Shown: positions 1-9,888 of the stretch, piece by piece | How the letters are laid out: the number at the start of each line of letters is the position of its first letter | Position numbering within the stretch: the first letter of the stretch is position 1 | Assembly: GCA_013368315.1 (NCBI GenBank) | Contig: JAACJM010000034.1 | Coordinates: forward strand, 1-64,000 | Origin: Tetrapyrgos nigripes | Taxonomy: Eukaryota > Basidiomycota > Agaricomycetes > Agaricales > Campanellaceae | DNA: 64,000 bases | Direction of reading: 5' to 3' | The notes under the pieces: generated by a model | The model's input: the letters and a program-made list of their open reading frames with translations, nothing else | The model's database searches: none | Told to the model about the DNA's origin: nothing | Translations under genes and position numbers: made by a program

Positions 1-163
1 GGTCGTCTATCGTTAGAGTGAGTCTCCTTGGTTCCGTTTCCAGTTCATCCTTGATAAGTACTTTATTTCTCCCTTTAATAGAGACGCTTGTAGCCGTTCC
101 CCTCCTCAAAAGCAAACGATAAATCCTTCCAGTCGATTTGGGGATTTATTCTCCTTAGCCATT
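1..163 (-). pseudogene. pol: gypsy-A pol, segment after the protease (partial)
   Basis: On the minus strand this reads on from the protease segment at 3732 after the Harbinger insertion. The joined frame is of the type LGFQWLRRINPQIDW, matching the 'VLGxxWLxxxNPxIDW' stretch found after the retropepsin domain in Ty3/gypsy Pol. The frame is kept exactly if one copy of the 3-bp duplication is removed. The sequence leaves the window before any reverse transcriptase motif. Confidence 0.8.
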
Positions 164-200
164 AGGGTGTTTCACGCGGCATTTTTTGAGAGTTTTTTTG
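164..200 (+). repeat. left terminal inverted repeat of the Harbinger element
   Basis: AGGGTGTTTCACGC followed by a T-rich stretch. It is the inverse of 3695-3731 with a few mismatches. The target duplication ATT is at 161-163. Confidence 0.85.
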
Positions 201-437
201 AGCGTTTTTTGATGTGTTTTTTTGTTTGCCAAAAATTCGGTTTTTGGAAAAACAAAGTTGTTTTTTCAAGTATGCAAAAGACAGGTTGGGGCTCCTTTTG
301 CAAAAGACTTTTTTTTGCGCTTCATTTTTCGATCCATTTTTCGTCCTCCATCATGTGTATGTCATAAGTAGTATGTCATCACACCATAGTCATAGCAGAA
401 GTAAAAAAAATTTTATTCATGTCTACTATGAAGGAAC

Positions 438-1882
438 AACGTTGAAGGGGTGTCACCAAGCCCAAGGCCTCCTCAGATGCTACCCCATCTTCTGCTCTTC
501 AGCCTGCCCCTACCAGGAAACCTCGTGCTAAACCCATCAAGTGGGAGGAAAATCCCCAATGGACGGAAACAGCCATAACCTATCTCACTGGAAACCCCAA
601 TTTCCACATCAAACTCTTCAGCAGGGACTCTAACCTCCGAGGCCAGGCAGGAAGGGAGGAAGAAGGTCCAGGGTTCTGAGGGGAAGGGCCAGATGTATGA
701 CAAACTCGCTGAACAAATTTTTATGGCCAAAGATGTTCACGAGGATGTCAAAGCAGCATATCTTGCTGACAAGGGGCGCTTTGGAAAATCTACACAGCAA
801 CAGTTCTCAAGGTGAGTATGCTGCCAACACTGCCCATGGGCCATGTGTCATAGTACTCACATTTCCTCCCACAAAGGCTTCAAGGGTATCTACGTTGAAT
901 ATGCATGAGAGCTTGGTGACACTGGGCATGGTATTCGAGAGGACAATGAAGGGGTTAAAAATGCTATAGGTGAGAAGCACCCAAGTTGTTTTAGGGAATT
1001 TGGCTGAGCGTCAATCTGTAGAGAAAATCAGAATGATCTTCACGCATTCTGGAAGGAACTCCCGAATTATTGTCCTATAGGCATATCTAACTCCGCTGCA
1101 CAAGCAAGCAAACTTTTCACAGGGAAGAAGGCAAAGCGGGGTGAGTCTGAGGATACTGAGGAAGACAAAGAAGGCAGCGGAATTGAGATAGATGTTGAAG
1201 ATACTGGTGGTGATGGTGATGCTTTTGCTTTGGATGACGAGGAAAATGAAGCTGGAGGTGCTACTAAGACAGATGAGCATGAAGAAGATAGCCAGGTGCG
1301 TAATATGTGCTTACGTTGATGCCAGATGCTAACTCCTCACTCTAGCCCTCCACTCCTGCTCTTCGCAGAAGTCCTCGTAAGAAAAACACTAAAGTTGCAT
1401 CTGCCCCATCCAAAATCAGCTCTCACACTACCGACAACAGCAACAAGAACAGATTTCAAAAAGGCAAGGCCGCTGCTGCTGATAACTACACCAAGACAAA
1501 GAAACGTGATTTCAAATTTTTGAGTGAAGCTCATGATCAGGAAGAGGTGCAGGTGGCAGAATGGTGATGCTTGAAGATGGAGTTGGAGATCAAGAAGCTT
1601 GAGGTCGAAAGAATTAAGCAGGAAGGAAAGAGAAGGAAGATGGAGCTTGATGCTGAAAAGAACAACACGCTCATGGGTATGATGCAATTTATGATGATGG
1701 GATGGACCCAGACTCCTTCAACTCCTGTAGCATCCTCGTCAAGGACAGTTATGGGAGGAGGAGAGGTGCCTGACGTGGGAGGTTTTATGTCGCCGTCTAT
1801 GATGCCATTCTCGGGCTTTGACTCCCACTTTCAAACTGAGTTTGAGGAAGACTTCTCTAGCTACTCCAGCCCTCGATTATAG
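438..1882 (+). pseudogene. Harbinger MYB/SANT-like DNA-binding protein (ORF1), disrupted
   Basis: This is the second gene of the PIF/Harbinger element, expected to bind the element ends and help the nuclease. The N-terminal part has a SANT-like stretch around KWEENPQWTETAITYL (about 540-600) as in basidiomycete PIF ORF1 proteins. The middle part (695-810, 876-970, 1022-1295) continues across three plausible introns: GTGAGT at 811, GTGAGA at 970 and GTGCGT at 1296. The C-terminus is a Lys/Glu-rich coiled coil followed by a Met-rich tail (1571-1880). Two defects are visible: a frame change near 650-690 and an in-frame TGA at 1565-1567. The start codon is not certain. Confidence 0.7.
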
Positions 1883-1919
1883 CTAAATAGATACGATAGA
1901 TTTTGAATAGAAATGAACT

Positions 1920-3548
1920 CTACACAAGTCCACTACACTGAAGTTCCTCCTTCAACTTTCTCCTCTTGCACTGACCAACAGACTCTCTTTGAGCATCAGG
2001 AGGTCCACTAGGGATACCATCATCTGAGCTGTCAGCATCAGTACTAATCCCATCTAGAATCAGCTCTTCATCCCATTCTGCATCTGCCCCAGACACGATA
2101 TCATGCACAAGAGTATGTATTACCAGACATGCTCGAACCCATTCTAACGCACGCATATGGTCCTGTGGGTTCTTGATCTGCTGACGGAGTCCATGTAATG
2201 ACTGGAAGTGGCCCTTCAAGAAGCCAACTGCATGTTCGGAATGAATATGGACCTGCAAAGAGTCAGAAAAGTCAAATGTAGCAGCGCATACACAACGTAC
2301 ATGTGAGACCCAAAAGTTAAACTGCTTGTTCTCTGGTATATTTGCGGCTGGCTTCTTGTATGGTGTTACGCACCAGGCTTCCACAGGATATGCCGAGTCT
2401 GCCCAGATCCATTCACCACTGTGCAACAGAGATGAAGCTTCCCGATAAGTTCGAGAATCCATAAAAGCTGTAGAGTCATGTGCACTGCTGCAGTGACCAA
2501 TTACATAGTCGATGATCTTGAGGTTTGGAAGCATTATGAGCTAATGAGGAGGTAAAATCAGTAGTAGCTCAGACAAGATGGATCAGAAACGCACCTGTAC
2601 ATTGAGGGAGTAGTTTGATTTCCTGTCAAAATACACCTCTCCATGATATCCCGGCTTCTCTGCAAGAGGTACGAGAGTACCATCCACCATGAGCCAGCCA
2701 TCTCTCCAGGCTGTACATGAAGCAGCCTCCACCCATTCCTTTGCAGCCCGTTTCTCTGTGGTAGTTGGCCAGCGAATGACGTTGTCATGAAGGGACAGAA
2801 ACGCCACTATGACCTGACGTGTAGTGGTCACAACCATTCCAGCTGACACCCCTGCCCACTGCACAATGCTCTCCATGGAGGCACTATTCCCGTAGTGTCC
2901 AAAACAAAAGAGAGCTATAGCAAGCTGTTTTTCCACCGGAAATTGCTCTGCATTGCCATCCCCACCCACAAACACCTCGTGATGTTCTATTGATGCCAGT
3001 AATCCATCAAACATTGATGGAGAGACCCAAAGATTGCGTCGAAACCATGCATGGTCATCGTCCTTGTAGCATACGAGTACCAGATGAAGTTGCGATGCCT
3101 TTCGAACGGTGTTTGGGTTTAGAACACGTGTTCTTTCGATAAAATCGATGCGTCCAAGCACCTGCACTAGCTGCCGTTGGTAAAACTTGTCCCAGTTGGC
3201 TTCAGAGTCATCAGAGAGACTGAGGGATAAAATAGAGGAATGTGTTGTATCAGTGGTTGAGGCTGAGGAGATAGAGGATAAAAGGGACACAGAAGAGAGT
3301 GAAGAAAGTGAGGACAACGATGAAGTGTCACTGTCGCTGTCTTCTTGTTCTAGGTGCCGGTCATCGTCGATGCCAAAGAGAGCAGGCAGCCTGGCAACAT
3401 CACTTCCTGCCTCTGAGTCAGATGACAGGTCCACGGACATCTCCTCAGCTTCTCTTTGACATCGTTCACGGTGGCGAAGAGACTGGAGCCGTCGAGCATA
3501 CTTGTACACACCACAAAGGAGGCGTTGACAAAGGGAGAGGTAGGGCAT
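1920..3548 (-). CDS. Harbinger DDE nuclease (transposase)
   Basis: Transposase of the PIF/Harbinger element, cutting and joining DNA at its ends in the nucleus. Exon 1 runs from ATG 3548 to about 2597 (donor GTGCGT). The intron ends with TTAG near 2542, and exon 2 contains a probable 48-base in-frame intron (GTACGT...TTTGCAG) around 2255-2302. The N-terminal third is a Ser/Asp-rich linker after a basic start. The DDE triad is readable: Asp in VDGTLVPL (near 2675), Asp in WADSAYPVEAW (near 2400) and Glu in SEHAVGFLKG (near 2230). No frameshift or stop was seen, so this copy could still give an active enzyme. The tail is basic (CKRRKLK), possibly a nuclear signal. Confidence 0.85.
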
Positions 3549-3694
3549 AGCTCATATTTCAAATTAGCAAATAACAGATCTACATTTGGACTAGTATTTA
3601 GGTTTCTGGGCAGGGTTTCATGAGAATGCGTTTTTTGAGCTTTTTTTGAGCGTTTTTTCAGCGGAACATGAACAAAAAAGCGAACGGAAAATGG

Positions 3695-3731
3695 TCCAAA
3701 AAAGCCCAAAAAACGCTGCGTGAAACACCCT
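3695..3731 (-). repeat. right terminal inverted repeat of the Harbinger element
   Basis: Ends GCGTGAAACACCCT, inverse of the left end at 164. The target duplication ATT is at 3732-3734. Confidence 0.85.
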
Positions 3732-4030
3732 ATTGAAATCCCAGCACTACCTGCGCCGCTGGATGCAACTTGGTGACGAGCATGTCTTCTTCATGACTGG
3801 TTCCATCCTCGAAGTATAGCATGATTGGCATCCAGTGGGTAATTATTCCTGAGGATGTATTCTCTCCATCAAATAGGGTTAATGGTAGGGGTCGAGGGAG
3901 CAGTCGTGGCTGTTCAGGGTACTTATTGGCTTGTCTGTAGTCAAGAAAAAACTTGGTGGCTCCAGAATCAATTAACACAGATAAGTACTCATTTTCTTTG
4001 CTAATGATTTTAGTTTGAATAATGAATGCT
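3732..4030 (-). pseudogene. gypsy-A aspartic protease segment
   Basis: The minus-strand frame contains VLIDSGATKFFLDY at about 3935-3978, the active-site Asp-Ser-Gly motif of retroviral-type aspartic proteases, followed about 70 residues later by QVVLGFQ at the Harbinger insertion point. The protease processes the Gag-Pol polyprotein. The frame is open from here into the pol segment at 1-163. It follows the zinc-knuckle part of Gag after a stop or frame change near 4140. Confidence 0.8.
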
Positions 4031-4139
4031 TGATCTGATCTTGATGTTATGGTAACAGGTGGTGAGAGTTCGTCGAATCTGATGAGAAAGATATTTTGGT
4101 TTGTAATGGCTGCTTGTAGGCTGACTATTGCTGAGGGGC

Positions 4140-5510
4140 TCAGTTCACTTCGTCCTGAGCCCCTTCTTCATTTCCCTGCTCAGGTTCTTCTTCCCCTTGG
4201 TCCAATTCAAAAATGTTTCCTTCTTCATCGTACCCATAGTAAGTCTCACTCTCATCTTCCTCTATTACAACTCCTACCCTTGCTGCAGCCTCTTCGACCC
4301 AAGGTTGATCATTCTCAGGGGGACAATCTTTTCTGAAGTGTCCCAAAGCTCCACATCTTATGCATAGCCCATTCTGCATTTGACAATCATACTCTTCTTT
4401 TGGGAGTCGTACAAATAGTCTGTTCTTTGGGAAAGAGGCTTGTGCTGCTCTTGCAGCTGGGGGTTTTGATTCTGTCCCTGTCTGAGATGTGTCCTATTAT
4501 TTTGTGTAGCTGGTCCTGGGCCTGCCTGTGCATTTTGTTGATTTGCTCGTTGTCGAGGTTGTGCAGTATTGGGTACATAGGTGGGGTTGGCATAGTTGTT
4601 GGTGGCCAATCCTGCTTCGTTAAAGGCCTCACGAGCTGAATCAAGATCCAATAGTCAGTCGACAACCTCATTGAAACTTTGAGGGATATTTCCAACCAAT
4701 GTAAGTTGATTTTGTAGATCTCTCCGGATTTGTAATAGTAATCTCCATCTCAGGGCAGGCTCGTTATATCTGGTTAACAAGGAAGCGTCCTCAAATCAAA
4801 CTAGAAAGTCGGCGAAAGTTTCTGTCGCTTGCTGTAGAATTTTATCTAATGCAGCTTGAGCATATAACTGTTTGTCATGGACACCAAACAACCTGGCAAA
4901 AGTAGCAACAAAAGCCTGCCAGTTGTGAAGAGCCCTGAGGTATACTCCCTGCATCAGTTCTCTTTCATTACGATTCTGGTAATATCTTGCAGCTGCACCG
5001 GTCAAGTACGACGAGGCAAAAGTTACTCTCGAGTGTTCTGATTCATACAGAGTAGGTTTAGCTGAAAACATCTGAATACAGTGGCTAACAAAAGGTCGCC
5101 ATAAGGTCCTATCTGTTCTGTCAAAAGGATCTGGTTTCCTTATCTCGAGTTTTGCTTCCCTCACTAACTCATCTCTCCTAGCCCAGTCTGTGCTGTTCCC
5201 TCCATTCCCAGCGGCTCCCAGCTCCCCTAGTGGTCCTCTGAATCCATCTGGGCCTTGATTTCCATCTGGTCCTCGCCTTCCTGGTGGCCTCCTCCTTCTT
5301 CATCGGGTTCTGTGGGGCTGCATCTTTCTGAGGTCGGAGAACCAGGTGGTGTAGATGATGGTGAAGGCAGTAGACGTCCATGTGGGGAAGTAGGGGGGGG
5401 GGAGAATTGCCTCCTGGTCTATCTGACACTGGTGGCTGATATTCAGGTTTTCCCAGGAATGGTTCATAATTCCTTTCTTCAGTAACATCTAGGAAGGCGG
5501 TTGTCGACAT
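4140..5510 (-). pseudogene. gag: gypsy-A Gag (capsid and CCHC nucleocapsid), disrupted
   Basis: The N-terminus MSTTAFLDVTEERNYEP starts at 5510. A Gly-Pro-rich collagen-like stretch follows (about 5190-5290), then a Retrotrans_gag-like capsid segment with WRPFVSHCIQMF and ARYYQNRNERELM (about 4950-5110). Next is a Gln/Asn-rich linker and a CCHC knuckle CIRCGALGHFRKDC (C-X2-C-X4-H-X4-C) near 4320-4365, ending in an acidic tail. The frame is interrupted by TGA at 4796-4798 (between FADFLV and FEDAS), by TGA at 4655-4657 (FNEVVD then LLDLDS), and by frame changes around 5300-5400 and 4380. The pieces together give one recognisable Gag that packages the element RNA. Confidence 0.8.
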
Positions 5511-5593
5511 AGTATTCTTGAGCTCACTCCCGTCTCTAAGGTGGGTTCTGCAACTGAGATCTTCTCAGTTGAAGTTCTTGATCCCCATATTGC

Positions 5594-7915
5594 TCATGTA
5601 GTGGTGGTTACATGAGGAGGTATGTTTCTGATAAAAGTATCATTAGTTTGTGTGATTGGCTGCTTACCTTTTTCTTTCACTGAAAATCTTGGTGGGCCTG
5701 TCTCACTAGTTGGAGTAGATACTTGTGAGACATTCCTTACCATGAGGCTAGTTGTTTCTTCTATGGTCTGTTCGTTTGTTACCTCTCTAATTCTAGACTC
5801 TTGGGGTTGAGGGTCTTCCTCATCAGATACCGTAGTTACATATGCCGCTCTCCTTTCCTTTTCCATTCTATTTCTTCTCCATACTTCTCCCAAATTTCCT
5901 AGGTGCCTACGTGGTACTGGAACCATGAGAGTATATCTATATCCAGTACTTCGGATTTCCCAGGGCCTTACTCGATGGGTCAGCAGTGTGTACTCATACA
6001 AGGGTAAGTGTTTCTACCTCGTTTTGTATATGCACAACCTGACTTCACAGCGTATGTGTCCCTTCTCCTCTACCATTTGTGTCCCCCCTCGCTGGGGTGT
6101 ATCCCTCCCTATGCTGTGCTGGTGGTACATACCTAGGTACTCCCATCGATGTTTGTCTTGGCACGTACCCTGATCCCATATCCTCATTTGTTGGGGAACT
6201 TCAAAGCATTGGATTCATAGGTCTCGGGGTTTCCCTTCTACAGGTATTGGCTACTGAAATAGTCCTAGAAGGGCCTGTGTCTACCAAAACATTGCATAGT
6301 TCTCGTAGTAGTCGGTCACAACTTACTTGATCTCCAGTCAATTCAGTGTACCTTTGTTCTCTCTCTTGAATAGCCTCCTCCATTGTTTCTGGGGCTAGCT
6401 CTGAGATGTCAAGTGGGGTTGTGTGCTGGGACATGTGTATGTGGATTTCTCTCGCCTCGGTGGAATTGTATGGCCTATCATTTGCAGGATGCGGTGGGTT
6501 TGAGTCGTAGGGAACAATATCCATGACTAACAGGTCAGTGACTTCCCTGAACAATTGTTCTAGGGGTTCTGAAAATTCTGTATTTTGCAATAGAACTTCC
6601 ACATAATCCAGTCTGGACCCCTCCTCAGCTACTAACCGTCGAATGTACTGGATTGCCTCATCATTCCCCCACCCAGTCGTCCCTACTACTCCAATACTTC
6701 TTGCGAACCGATGACTCCTCATTGCTATGTCCTCTATAATATCTAATGCTCAATTATATTGTGGAGGTGTCATGTTAGGAGGGGTTGGTCCTAACGGGAT
6801 GGCTGGCAAATTTTCCCTAATCTCCCTATCTGTCCTTGCCAATGCATGGCTCCACATACTCAGTGGTCTGTATGTGGATCTTCCTGTGAATGAGGCCGCT
6901 GTTCTCCTTGTATTTGAGGGCCGATCCTCGGATGTCAGTGCATTCCCCATTACCGATTTGTAGTGTTGTGTGTAGGGTCATTGATCCGTTCTTATGGGCA
7001 TTGAAGCATGGAGAGGTTGTGGTATTTGTGTAGTTGGCAAAATAATTGGTGTTGCCAGAATCGGGGTCGTTCGGGGGCCGTTTGATTGGTTTTCGATGGC
7101 TCTGTTTGGGTAATTATTGCTTAAAGCAGGAGTATGTATGAGGGGATCCAGTTGTGTGGGTGCCACAGGTGCAGGGAAGATATTTGTCAAGGGGACTCTT
7201 CCTTCTTCAGTCAGCGACTGCGTACTTACTTCATTTTCCCTTTGTTTAACATCCTCTCCCTGAGGTTGGACCTCCTCCCCCCTTGAGTCTTCTTCTTTGA
7301 CAATTCTAATGGAGGTACCTTCAGGTACTATCACTTGGTGGATACCTTGCAGTGCCGGTTCTACTGTAGGTTCCTGGAAGTATGACCTGTCCCCCTCTCC
7401 TTCTATTTGATGGATTTCCTCGACTATTGTTAGAGGAATTCGGATTGGGGCTGGAAGGCTAGAGGTTGTTGATCCAGATCCTCTTCATGTGTTACAAATC
7501 TGGGTATCCAATGTCAACTCTTCAACGTCTGGATCGACTTGGAAATTGAGGTGCCGAATAATCAGGTCTTGATGGGGTTCAGCTGCTGGTTGAGCCTGGT
7601 GTGTCCTTCTAGCCCTTTTGAATAGGGGGAAACCTGACTCGCTGAGAGGTCGATGGGTGGACCTTTCTCTGCTTTCAGTACTAGTGGTCATCAACGTACG
7701 AATGCAGGTGGCTCCCAACGATACTGGGGCAGTTCCCAACGCTCGGCCTGGAGTCGTCCACGTTTGTATGGCTGATGTGCTTCTCTGGTGGGAGGATTGG
7801 TCCATCCAATGCCCAGGGTATGAGTATGGAAGGGAAGGTTGTGGACTTTGGGGGTAGCAGGGTTGATACTGGTTGTGCGAGTGTTTTCTTCTTCAGTTTG
7901 GACGTGTGTAGCCAT
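5594..7915 (-). pseudogene. gypsy-A long upstream ORF region, degenerate
   Basis: Between the LTR and Gag lie 2.3 kb of minus-strand coding-like sequence. It starts MATHVQTEEENT at 7915 and continues in changing frames through 7805-7485, 7334-6978, 6950-6750, 6722-6201 and 6001-5594. The best preserved block (6722-6201) contains GTTGWGNDEAIQYIRRLV and an acidic helical region. The rest is rich in Pro, Thr and Ser. I do not recognise a known domain. Composition and position suggest an extra N-terminal protein or Gag extension belonging to this retrotransposon lineage. Several frame changes show decay. Whether the ancestral form was one ORF or several is inference. Confidence 0.5.
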
Positions 7916-7945
7916 TGCTGGTAGGCGGCGTAGAGTCTGCTATTA

Positions 7946-8763
7946 TGTTAAGATACGTATATAGATTTGTAATCTGTAACTTGACTTGAATAACAAAAGC
8001 TAAGTAAATGTACTGTACGTGTCTTAACCACTAAACAGTTCAATGGGTAGTTGAGTAGTTAAATAGCTACATAGGTGACTACAGAGTGTAATTAAGCACT
8101 TAAGAGTAAATTGTTGATGAGGTAAGTGAGGCGATCAGTCAATACGCAGTTGTAAGTATGATGGCAGCCTCTAGGCAAGCATGTATTGAAGATCTGAGCT
8201 TATGCAGTCAATGGTCTTTGACAGCAACCTATAGGTAAGTAATAGTCCACTAGATATATTGATGTATGTATGGTTACAAAAGAGCAGACTGGGGATCTTA
8301 GAATCCTCGGTTGGCTTTTATACATTTAAAATTTAAATTGGCATCTACAAGGTTCCGTGGTTTCCTTAGTTACACACTACTTTCTGAGTCCCTTTGACTC
8401 ATAGATCCTTTCTCCTGACTCTCTTTGACTCTTTACAGCTTTTTTCCCAACTCTCTGATGACTCGTATCCCTTTCTTGACTCATCCAGACTCCTCTTCGC
8501 TTTCCGTTTGATACCATTATTGGTTCCTACCCCGTTGTACCTACTGACCTTCATACTCGGTTCCCATTCCTGGGTCGTGGGACAAACAACGCTTCTTTGA
8601 ATCATCTCCCCTTGTCTATATTTAGAAAAGTCCGTTCTTGTTGGGCTTGTATCGACATTCAAGCCTTCTCATTTGCTAAGTATTTCTTATTTCTTCCTAG
8701 CAGTCCTTCAGGGTCACGTGGGGTATCAGTTTGACGTGTCATGTCCATGGTCGCGTCATAACA
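7946..8763 (-). repeat. gypsy-A 5' LTR
   Basis: On the minus strand the segment begins TGTTATGACGCG and ends ATCTTAACA, giving the inverted TGTTA/TAACA ends of an LTR of 818 bp. It lies directly before the first Gag-side ORF. Its outer border coincides with the point where an F-box/LRR-like coding frame starts abruptly, which supports 8763/8764 as the insertion border. No good primer binding site was recognised just inside, so the inner border is less sure. Confidence 0.6.
8316..8327 (-). promoter_or_regulatory. TATA box of the gypsy-A LTR
   Basis: Minus-strand ATGTATAAAAGCC inside the LTR, about 400 bases before the start of the internal region. Placement fits the LTR promoter. Confidence 0.5.
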
Positions 8764-9432
8764 CTTGCACTCTCTATGAATTACTCATGGGGACTAATTG
8801 ATGTCCTGCAACATCTCTCTGTCACTGGTGTCAGTTCACTCTCCCTTACTCAGCATGCGCTGGAGGATGAAATCATTCACTTTCTGAACCGGCAGGCGCC
8901 ATCTCTCAAGCTACTAGCTTGGCATGCCTTTATCAATAGTAAGTCTAATACACTACTATTATTAAAGCTTGTGCTGAACCAATGTATAGATGCTATTGAC
9001 ATTGACTTCAGTGCAATGTGCAAACTCGAGTATCTCTCTATACATGGAACTAATATCCACCCTTTGGTTCCACTGTCTGTGAGACTCAAGGCGATCTCTG
9101 AGATGGCTCACACCAACCTTCATGAGTTGCATCTGCCCATGGAAATGTCAGATGAAATAGAATGCCAGACTTTGGATAATGCTCTGTCACTTCTGGTAGA
9201 GCAGAGGCCCTTGCACCGAATCACGATAGCCCCAACCTACCTTCTCAATATCTCACAACCTGACACCACTACACTCAGAGAGTTTCTTCCAAAGACATGG
9301 AATACTGCGAGCGATAGAATGAGTTCATGTCTGGCATCCATTGTTCATAATGAAATGATAGCGAGGGTGACTGGAGTACATTCAATGGACGTCTTTGGTA
9401 TGCTAAATAATACCAATTCAGTAAGGTAACAT
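8764..9432 (+). pseudogene. fragment of an F-box/LRR-like protein gene
   Basis: A single open frame of about 220 codons with leucine-rich-repeat-like spacing (for example LEYLSIHGTNIHPL and LHELHLPMEM). This is the style of the C-terminal part of the large Agaricomycete F-box protein family, whose members recognise substrates for SCF ubiquitin ligases. The frame begins without a start codon exactly at the gypsy-A LTR border and has no F-box. It ends at TAA after a possible splice donor (AAGGTAACAT at 9424). It is best read as the remnant of a host gene cut by the retrotransposon. Family assignment is by general appearance only. Confidence 0.45.
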
Positions 9433-9590
9433 TCTCGATTGCACATAGATGACTCATGTAGATACAACGGAATGCTATCGAGAACAAATGAGAATCAATA
9501 TTCCTTTTCACGCTGCCTGGTCTTGACTTGCAAATAAGTTGAGGGGGCCAAAACAAAATCCGAGGAAAAGCCAAAACCATTTATAGGAAC

Positions 9591-9684
9591 GGTCATCTAG
9601 TGTAGTTGGTAACACGTCACTGCCTTCATTTCCAAAATGGAAATGGGAACAGGAAATCACAGGTTCAAATCCTGTGGCAACTAG
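9591..9684 (+). other. tRNA-like sequence (pseudogene or SINE head)
   Basis: A D-arm-like A box (TAGTGTAGTTGG) and a perfect B box with T-arm (ACAGG TTCAAAT CCTGT) are spaced like a tRNA. The putative acceptor stem has two mismatches, and the region that should be the anticodon arm holds extra bases, including a CATTTCC/GGAAATG hairpin. An intron-containing tRNA was considered, but no regular anticodon stem could be drawn. A pol III-type internal promoter is the only clear feature. Confidence 0.35.
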
Positions 9685-9888
9685 AGCGGTTGTGAAGTAC
9701 AAACTGCTTAACAGTCTGTGCTCCATGGCCACGTCTGTTTTTTTATTTATTTTACTTCAGCAGTGCTAGTCTCTGCATCTATCGGACTGCTTCCTAGGTA
9801 TAGCTGTCATCAAAGGAGACGACTCCTCAAATGGTTGGTGACCTTTTTTTCCTGATGTGCATAGTTGGATTGTTACGTGTTTGTGCTA
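9685..9888. other. unassigned spacer
   Basis: Nothing recognisable is seen between the tRNA-like sequence and the end of the transposase pseudogene. Confidence 0.5.

Larger units (their letters stand above)
164..3731. mobile_element. PIF/Harbinger DNA transposon
   Basis: The 3,568-bp element starts AGGGTGTTTCACGC and ends with the inverse GCGTGAAACACCCT (one mismatch just inside), and is flanked on both sides by ATT, a 3-bp target duplication as expected for PIF/Harbinger. It carries the two genes usual for the superfamily: a MYB/SANT-like DNA-binding ORF (plus strand) and a DDE nuclease (minus strand), arranged convergently. Subterminal regions are rich in runs of T on the plus strand, with repeated TTTTTTGAGC-like motifs on both sides. 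The nuclease looks intact. The MYB-like ORF has a frameshift and a TGA, so the copy is probably non-autonomous now. Confidence 0.9.
1..8763 (-). mobile_element. Ty3/gypsy LTR retrotransposon (gypsy-A), left-truncated by window edge
   Basis: Reading on the minus strand, the order is LTR (8763 to 7946), a long degenerate upstream ORF region, Gag with a CCHC knuckle, an aspartic protease, and the start of the protease-RT linker, which runs off the window at base 1. This order is that of Ty3/gypsy elements. The element is interrupted at 163/3732 by a PIF/Harbinger transposon. Stops and frameshifts in Gag and the upstream ORFs show that it is no longer autonomous. Reverse transcriptase, RNase H, integrase and the second LTR would lie left of the window, so element length and LTR divergence cannot be judged. 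Confidence 0.85.

Noticed and set aside
9591..9684. Functional tRNA gene call
   Set aside because: Acceptor stem mismatches and no regular anticodon arm. Kept only as a tRNA-like sequence.
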